Below, piece after piece: positions 59,637-64,000 of a stretch of DNA of 64,000 nt. The notes under the pieces are model-generated. The model saw only the letters and a list, made by a program, of their open reading frames with translations. It was not told the DNA's origin and searched no databases. The position numbers and the translations under genes are program-made. Numbering within the stretch: position 1 is the first letter of the stretch; each line of letters starts with the position of its first letter. The DNA comes from Zobellia barbeyronii (GTDB lineage Bacteria > Bacteroidota > Bacteroidia > Flavobacteriales > Flavobacteriaceae). The stretch lies in the NCBI RefSeq assembly GCF_018603515.1, contig NZ_JACATN010000007.1, positions 62,001 through 126,000 of the forward strand, given 5' to 3'.

Positions 59637-60162
59637 AATTCTTTTCTTTCAGTAATTGCTTCAAATATCCTTTTCCTCGTAAAAGTCTAGTCCGACAAGT
59701 GGTTTCTGTTAGACTTAATATTTGCGATATTTCGCCATGATCATAACCTTCTAACAAATACATCATAACTACATATTTATATTTTTCTGGCAATTCTTGC
59801 ATCGCGGCCTTAATCTCTTTTACTGTAACACCATCATCTACAGACCAATCTTCATCTTCCGTCACAGGCAGATGACGCTCTTCAAATTCAATAGTTTCAT
59901 GTTTTTTCGACTTTAAAAAATCAATACATTTATTGATTACTATTCTTTTAAGCCACGCACCAAACGTAACATTGCCCTCATACTGCTCTATTCTCTGGAA
60001 AGCCTTTAGAAAAGACTCTTGTAAAACATCTTCTGCATCATCAGTATTTTTAACATACCGCATAGCCAAACAGAACATACCATCACAGTACTGCCGGTAA
60101 AGTTTCAGCTGTCCTTTTCTGTTATTATTTTTACACTGTTCTACTACGTCAATCTGAAACAT
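59620..60162 (-). CDS. ECF RNA polymerase sigma factor
   Basis: A 180-residue sigma-70-family ECF factor. Region 2 is at about 20-90 (QLKLYRQYCDGMFCLAMRYVKN, DAEDVLQESFLKAFQ, FGAWLKRIVINKCIDFLK). Region 4 is at about 120-175 (MQELPEKYKYVVMMYLLEGYDHGEISQIL, TRLLRGKGYLKQLL). It lacks extra domains. It heads a three-gene operon with overlapping genes encoding an anti-sigma-like membrane protein and an exported coiled-coil/adhesin-like protein. The arrangement suggests an envelope-stress or surface-signal response. Confidence 0.93.
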   Translation of the reverse strand: MFQIDVVEQCKNNNRKGQLKLYRQYCDGMFCLAMRYVKNTDDAEDVLQESFLKAFQRIEQYEGNVTFGAWLKRIVINKCIDFLKSKKHETIEFEERHLPVTEDEDWSVDDGVTVKEIKAAMQELPEKYKYVVMMYLLEGYDHGEISQILSLTETTCRTRLLRGKGYLKQLLKEKNYGARY

Positions 60163-60240
60163 TGGTCGGGTTTCGTTGTCTGTTTTGAATCTATTCTATT
60201 ATAAGGACGAAAGAAATACGCTTGTGTTGCAAAAAACACA

Positions 60241-60248
60241 TAATTTTG
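60241..60248 (+). promoter_or_regulatory. Promoter of galM
   Basis: TAATTTTG matches TAnnTTTG exactly and is preceded by TTG at 60222-60224 (16 bp away). The predicted start is near 60255, 16 bases before the TTG start codon, which supports that codon. Confidence 0.55.
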
Positions 60249-60270
60249 TAAAGATTTTAATTAGATACAT

Positions 60271-61176
60271 TTGAAACAAGTTACTATACAATCCGAAAAC
60301 ATTATCCTAATCGTTCTAGATTACGGTGCTGTAATTCAAAAATTATTAGTTAAAGGAACTGACGGAAACTACACAAATGTAGTTGTTGGTCTCAACTACC
60401 CTAGCGCTTATGAAAATGATAAGAAGTGTTTGGGTGCCTGTGTGGGAAGATACGCTGGCCGAATTTCTAAAGGTGGTTTTGTTTTAGACCAACAAAGCTA
60501 TCCTTTACATAATGTAAATGGCATTCATTTACATGGTGGAAAAAAAGGTTTTGCAGAGAAAAATTGGAAATTTGAAGAAGTCAATTACGGCCCAGAACCT
60601 TTCATAAAACTATCTTATGTAAGCAAGCACCTAGAAGAAGGATACCCAGGCAATTTAAAAGTTACCGTAACTTATAAGTTAGAAAACAATGCCTTAGTCA
60701 TTGAACATAAGGCGGAGACTGACCGTAAAACGGTTGTGAATCTAACCAATCATACTTATTTTAAATTAGATTACGGAGAAGGTATAGCAGATTATCTGTT
60801 GCAAATGAACTGTACACATTTTACCGAAAGCGGTAAAGATTTACTGCCTACAGGAAATTTTGTATCAGTAAAAGGGACTCCCTATAATTTTCTAGAAGAA
60901 AGACCTATTGGAAATACACCTTTAGATATACCATTCGCTATCCATCCCAAAACCAATTTAGCAGCTCGGGTCAAGTCTAAAAGGTCTGGTATTACTATGA
61001 CCGTGCAAACCAACCAGCCTGCTCTTGTTGTTTATACACCACCAGAATTCCCTAGTATTTGTTTTGAAACACAGAATTTTCCCGATGCACCAAATCAGCC
61101 TAACTTTCCAAGTTCGGTTTTAAAACCTGGTGAAGAATATAGTAATATATCTAAATATCACTTTTCGGTTACATAG
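60271..61176 (+). CDS. galM: Aldose 1-epimerase (galactose mutarotase)
   Basis: A 301-residue mutarotase starting with TTG. Catalytic and binding residues are visible: GRYAGRISKGGF, LHGGKKGF, the acid His in VNLTNHTYFKLD, and the base Glu in SICFETQNFPDAPNQPNFP. It equilibrates alpha and beta anomers of galactose or glucose. It is shorter than E. coli GalM (346 residues) because the N-terminal part is compact. It stands alone, with its own promoter and a terminator shared with ohr. Confidence 0.9.
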   Translation: MKQVTIQSENIILIVLDYGAVIQKLLVKGTDGNYTNVVVGLNYPSAYENDKKCLGACVGRYAGRISKGGFVLDQQSYPLHNVNGIHLHGGKKGFAEKNWKFEEVNYGPEPFIKLSYVSKHLEEGYPGNLKVTVTYKLENNALVIEHKAETDRKTVVNLTNHTYFKLDYGEGIADYLLQMNCTHFTESGKDLLPTGNFVSVKGTPYNFLEERPIGNTPLDIPFAIHPKTNLAARVKSKRSGITMTVQTNQPALVVYTPPEFPSICFETQNFPDAPNQPNFPSSVLKPGEEYSNISKYHFSVT

Positions 61177-61180
61177 CAAA

Positions 61181-61220
61181 AAAAAGCCCTAAGAAGTACG
61201 ACTTCTTAGGTTTTTTTTTA
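61181..61220. terminator. Bidirectional terminator between galM and ohr
   Basis: CCTAAGAAGT (61188-61197) and ACTTCTTAGG (61201-61210) form a perfect 10-bp stem around ACG, with an A run on the left and a T run on the right, so it can serve both convergent genes. Confidence 0.85.
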
Positions 61221-61233
61221 TGTAAAGCATATT

Positions 61234-61659
61234 CTATTCTTCTACCATTAAATTAAGTTCAACGGTAATATTATCTCTTGTAGCTTTACTATAAGGACAT
61301 ATTTCATGAGCTGCATTAATTAGCTCTTCTCCTTTTTCTTTATCTACGGTAGGTAAAAGGCAATCTAATGTAGCATCAATAAAAAATCCATCTTCATCTT
61401 TATTAAAACCGATAATAGCCGTTACGCTAAAATCGCCCAAATCATCTACACCAAGATCTTTTGAAACTGCTTGAAGCGCTCCTGCAAAACAGGTTGAATA
61501 AGCCGCTGCAAAAAGTTGTTCTGGATTGGTAGATTTGCCATCTGTCTTTCCATTTATGCCAGGCATCTTAATATCTAAATCTACAGCACCATCATCACTT
61601 TTAACATGACCGGCTCTACCTCCTGTATTCGTTGCTTCCGTTTTAAAAATAGTTTTCAT
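61234..61659 (-). CDS. ohr: Organic hydroperoxide resistance protein (Ohr/OsmC family)
   Basis: A 141-residue thiol peroxidase. The peroxidatic Cys57 is in NPEQLFAAAYSTCFAGAL and the resolving Cys121 in HEICPYSKATR; the nearby Arg15 in GGRAGHVKS completes the active site. The wording is that of the Ohr subgroup, which prefers organic and lipid hydroperoxides. No OhrR regulator is adjacent. Confidence 0.92.
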   Translation of the reverse strand: MKTIFKTEATNTGGRAGHVKSDDGAVDLDIKMPGINGKTDGKSTNPEQLFAAAYSTCFAGALQAVSKDLGVDDLGDFSVTAIIGFNKDEDGFFIDATLDCLLPTVDKEKGEELINAAHEICPYSKATRDNITVELNLMVEE

Positions 61660-61813
61660 TACGTATAAGTTTATGATTACGTGAACAAGTTAAGCCATGC
61701 AATTACAAAAAAATAGAATGAGTTATTAAATTAATGTGAAAACCATCTTTCCCGTCAAAAAAAGAATGGATTAAACACCTAATGCGTAACTTAGATTAAC
61801 CAATAGCAAAACA

Positions 61814-62374
61814 ATGAAATTTTTAAAGTGGACTCTTATCACGTTTGCAGTATTAGGCCTTCTATTCTTTTTTGTAATAAGCCCGTATATGAAAACGCAA
61901 ACAAAAAAAAATAGCCCTGAGAAAACGGTGGCTTATGAAAAAAATGGAATGGACCTGTCAGTAACCTACTCCAGTCCTTCAAAAAAAGATAGAATAATAT
62001 TTGGTGAACTTGTGCCTTACGATGCCGTTTGGCGGACGGGAGCGAACGAACCCACTACCTTTTCTACTACTAACGATATAAAAATAGCTGGCGAAAATCT
62101 TCCTGCCGGTACCTACTCATTATGGACTAGACCCAGCCGCCAAAGTTGGTCTATAATATTTAACAAAAACATACCGGACTGGGGTGTAAGTATTCTCAGT
62201 GGAGGAAAAGAAACCAACAGAGTTCCTGAAGAAGATGTGGTTGAAATTGAAATACCAACAGAGCAAACAGCGGAAACGATAGAAAATTTTACCATAGATT
62301 TCGATATGCAAAATCAACTCTACATGCTTATTTCTTGGGACAGAACGCTAATTAAAGTACCAATTAGTAAATAA
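61814..62374 (+). CDS. DUF2911 family membrane-anchored protein
   Basis: A 186-residue protein with one N-terminal membrane anchor (about 6-24; WTLITFAVLGLLFFFVISPY) and a DUF2911 beta domain: DLSVTYSSPSKKDRIIFGELVPYDAVWRTGANEPTTF, LPAGTYSLWTRP. The family is common in Bacteroidota and has no known function. Its stop is two bases before the TTG start of meaB, so the two are probably co-transcribed. Confidence 0.85.
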   Translation: MKFLKWTLITFAVLGLLFFFVISPYMKTQTKKNSPEKTVAYEKNGMDLSVTYSSPSKKDRIIFGELVPYDAVWRTGANEPTTFSTTNDIKIAGENLPAGTYSLWTRPSRQSWSIIFNKNIPDWGVSILSGGKETNRVPEEDVVEIEIPTEQTAETIENFTIDFDMQNQLYMLISWDRTLIKVPISK

Positions 62375-62376
62375 GT

Positions 62377-63420
62377 TTGGAGAAAAATAAAAATACAGAT
62401 CCAAAGGGTATTTCTCAAATTCAAAAGAAGAGAAAAAATACTGTTGACCCTACCACATTGGTTGAAGCTCTATGTAAAGGCGATAAAACCGCTCTTGGTA
62501 GAGCAATCACGTTAGTCGAGAGTAATAATAAAAGACATATTGAGGAGGCCAACGAGGTCGTTACCCAATGTTTAAAGCGCCCAACTAAAAGCATTCGTGT
62601 TGGTATAACCGGTGTGCCAGGTGTTGGCAAAAGTACTTTTATAGAAACGTTTGGCCAACTGTTAACTTCACAAGGAAATAAGGTAGCTGTACTTACCGTA
62701 GACCCTACAAGTAGCCAAAGTAGAGGTAGTATTTTAGGAGACAAGACTAGAATGGAAGTTTTAGCAAAAGACCCCAATGCCTTTATACGCCCATCTCCTT
62801 CTGGTTTATCTTTAGGTGGCGTCACCCGCAAAACAAGAGAATCAATTATTTTATGTGAAGCAGCAGGTTTTTCTATTATTTTGATAGAAACCGTGGGTGT
62901 TGGGCAAAATGAAACTACCGTTCATGGCATGGTAGACTTTTTTCTACTCTTAAAATTGGCAGGTGCAGGCGATGAGCTACAGGGAATAAAAAGAGGCATT
63001 ATTGAAATGGCAGATGGTATTGTCATTAACAAGGCAGATGGAGATAACCTAGCCAAAGCAAAAATTGCAAAAAGCGAATTTGAAGGTGCTTTACAATTAT
63101 TCCCACCAAAAGAAAATGGCTGGAGACCAAAAGTGTCTTTCTGCTCTTCTATAGAAAACACAGGTATTGTAGAAGTTTGGGAAATCATTAGCGGTTATAT
63201 TGATAAAAGTAAAAAGACCGACTATTTTAACGAAAAGCGAAAACAACAAAATAAGAACTGGCTTTTTGAAGCTATTGAAGAAAGACTTAAATCAGATTTT
63301 TTTAGTGACTCCCAAATATCAAAAGAAATAGGCAGTTATGTTGAACAGGTAATTTCTAAAGAAATCTCACCTTTTTATGCCGCAGACCAATTGATAACAA
63401 TTTTTAAAACCCGCTCTTAA
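62377..63420 (+). CDS. meaB: Methylmalonyl-CoA mutase-associated GTPase MeaB
   Basis: A 347-residue G3E-type GTPase starting with TTG. Walker A is GVPGVGKST (79-87), followed by LTVDPTSSQSRGSILGDKTRM and the switch block IIVETVGVGQNE-like ILIETVGVGQNET; the specificity motif is VINKADGD. MeaB loads and protects adenosylcobalamin-dependent methylmalonyl-CoA mutase. The mutase genes are not in the window. A matching adenosyltransferase is encoded at 42985. Confidence 0.93.
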   Translation: MEKNKNTDPKGISQIQKKRKNTVDPTTLVEALCKGDKTALGRAITLVESNNKRHIEEANEVVTQCLKRPTKSIRVGITGVPGVGKSTFIETFGQLLTSQGNKVAVLTVDPTSSQSRGSILGDKTRMEVLAKDPNAFIRPSPSGLSLGGVTRKTRESIILCEAAGFSIILIETVGVGQNETTVHGMVDFFLLLKLAGAGDELQGIKRGIIEMADGIVINKADGDNLAKAKIAKSEFEGALQLFPPKENGWRPKVSFCSSIENTGIVEVWEIISGYIDKSKKTDYFNEKRKQQNKNWLFEAIEERLKSDFFSDSQISKEIGSYVEQVISKEISPFYAADQLITIFKTRS

Positions 63421-63460
63421 ATAATTAGCTTAATTTGCGAGCTAAACTTCTTTTAATCTG

Positions 63461-64000
63461 ATGGATTTAGTTACCACATCCCTTCTTTCTATTGTTATAC
63501 CGGTCTTTAATGAGTCCGAAAATGTTGTTCTTCTTACAGACAGAATACACGAGAGCTTGGTTGGTTACGATTACCAGATTATTTATGTAGATGATTTTTC
63601 TTTTGATGGTACTCGAAAAATTATCAAAAACATGAAAGATGAGAAAGTACACCTCATTAGTCTTAAACGGAATTATGGCCAAAGTTTGGCTTTAGCAGCA
63701 GGTATTGATTATGCAGAGGGTGAATATATCATTACCATGGATGGTGATATGCAAAACGACCCGAGTGACATCCCCAAGATGTTGATGTATGTAGTAAACG
63801 AAGATTATGATCTTGTTACTGGTATTCGCGCAGAAAGAAAAGATTCGTTCGTAAAAAAAATTCCTTCTAAAATAGCTAATGCCTTAATACGCCGTACGGC
63901 CAAGCTCGATATAAAAGATAATGGCTGTGCCCTAAAAATTTTTACTAAAGAAACAGCAAAAGAACTGAACCTTTACGGAGAAATGCATCGGTTTATCACC
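63461..64000 (+). CDS. Family 2 glycosyltransferase, N-terminal part (3' truncated by window)
   Basis: The ATG at 63461 opens a frame that runs off the window end, with 180 residues visible. LSIVIPVFNESENVVLL, IIYVDDFSFDGTRK, SLKRNYGQSLALAAGIDYA and ITMDGDMQNDPSDIP are the GT2 signatures of the DPM1/GtrB/ArnC type, which transfer sugars to undecaprenyl phosphate or extend glycans. The usual DDSSxDGT is DDFSFDGT. Two C-terminal membrane spans would be expected beyond the window. A TTAATTTG element at 63430-63437 is a possible -7 box. Confidence 0.85.
   Translation, partial: MDLVTTSLLSIVIPVFNESENVVLLTDRIHESLVGYDYQIIYVDDFSFDGTRKIIKNMKDEKVHLISLKRNYGQSLALAAGIDYAEGEYIITMDGDMQNDPSDIPKMLMYVVNEDYDLVTGIRAERKDSFVKKIPSKIANALIRRTAKLDIKDNGCALKIFTKETAKELNLYGEMHRFIT

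Noticed and set aside
1-64000. CRISPR arrays, prophage genes or insertion sequences
   Set aside because: I looked for regularly spaced repeats, integrases and transposases and saw none; the only long repeat is the duplicated small-gene unit.

Overview
The window is a contiguous piece of a Bacteroidota chromosome, most likely a marine, pigmented member of the Flavobacteriaceae. I base this on low GC, the house promoter element TAnnTTTG at about -7 in front of many genes, the absence of strong Shine-Dalgarno sequences, a flavobacterial crtI-crtB-crtZ carotenoid cluster, a long SecA without a zinc tail, a DUF2795 protein before secA, and many small DUF-type Flavobacteriaceae families. I cannot name the genus. 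No insertion sequence, prophage, CRISPR array or rRNA was seen.

Layout. 1-3.2 kb: the end of a glycoside-hydrolase-like protein, a STAS protein, a TPR/outer-membrane-barrel protein of polysaccharide-exporter type, and a 39-residue membrane micropeptide. 3.3-9.6 kb: a seven-gene minus-strand operon that reads CheY-like receiver, H-NOX haem sensor, PAS histidine kinase, FIST (NosP-like) sensor, second histidine kinase, HPt, LytTR response regulator. This is a candidate dual nitric-oxide phosphorelay. 10-14 kb: tRNA-Leu, then a B12-dependent CarH-like MerR regulator followed by crtI, crtB and crtZ. 14-24 kb (minus strand): two TlpA-like proteins (one without redox cysteines), two different aconitases side by side, and a MoxR / parvulin-isomerase / SurA-like lipoprotein operon. 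24-33 kb (plus): a serine hydrolase lipoprotein, a DUF2339-DUF3999 membrane pair, RluF, a carboxypeptidase-regulatory-like protein and an LD-carboxypeptidase. 33-47.5 kb: recQ, kdsD-tatC-lptB, pssA, a DUF4105 protein, an ABC-F ATPase, cobalamin adenosyltransferase and secA. 47.8-53.3 kb: three paralogous orphan HisKA_2 membrane kinases with a Gfo/Idh/MocA oxidoreductase among them. 53.3-55.4 kb: a cluster of small secreted proteins, two of them in a recent duplication of about 420 bp. 55.7-64 kb: a malectin-type lipoprotein, MsrA, an ECF sigma operon, GalM, Ohr, a DUF2911 protein, MeaB and the start of a GT2 glycosyltransferase.

How it fits together. The main observation is regulatory. Three pairs of direct repeats, each spaced exactly 21 bp, lie upstream of the STAS gene, of the micropeptide gene and of the sensor operon itself. 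All have the same orientation, and all begin 34 bp from the position of a -7 element (a clear element in two cases, a weak one for STAS). This is the geometry expected of a LytTR-activated regulon, and the operon ends with a LytTR regulator. I therefore infer an autoregulated NO-responsive circuit whose outputs include a micropeptide, a STAS protein and possibly the neighbouring polysaccharide exporter.
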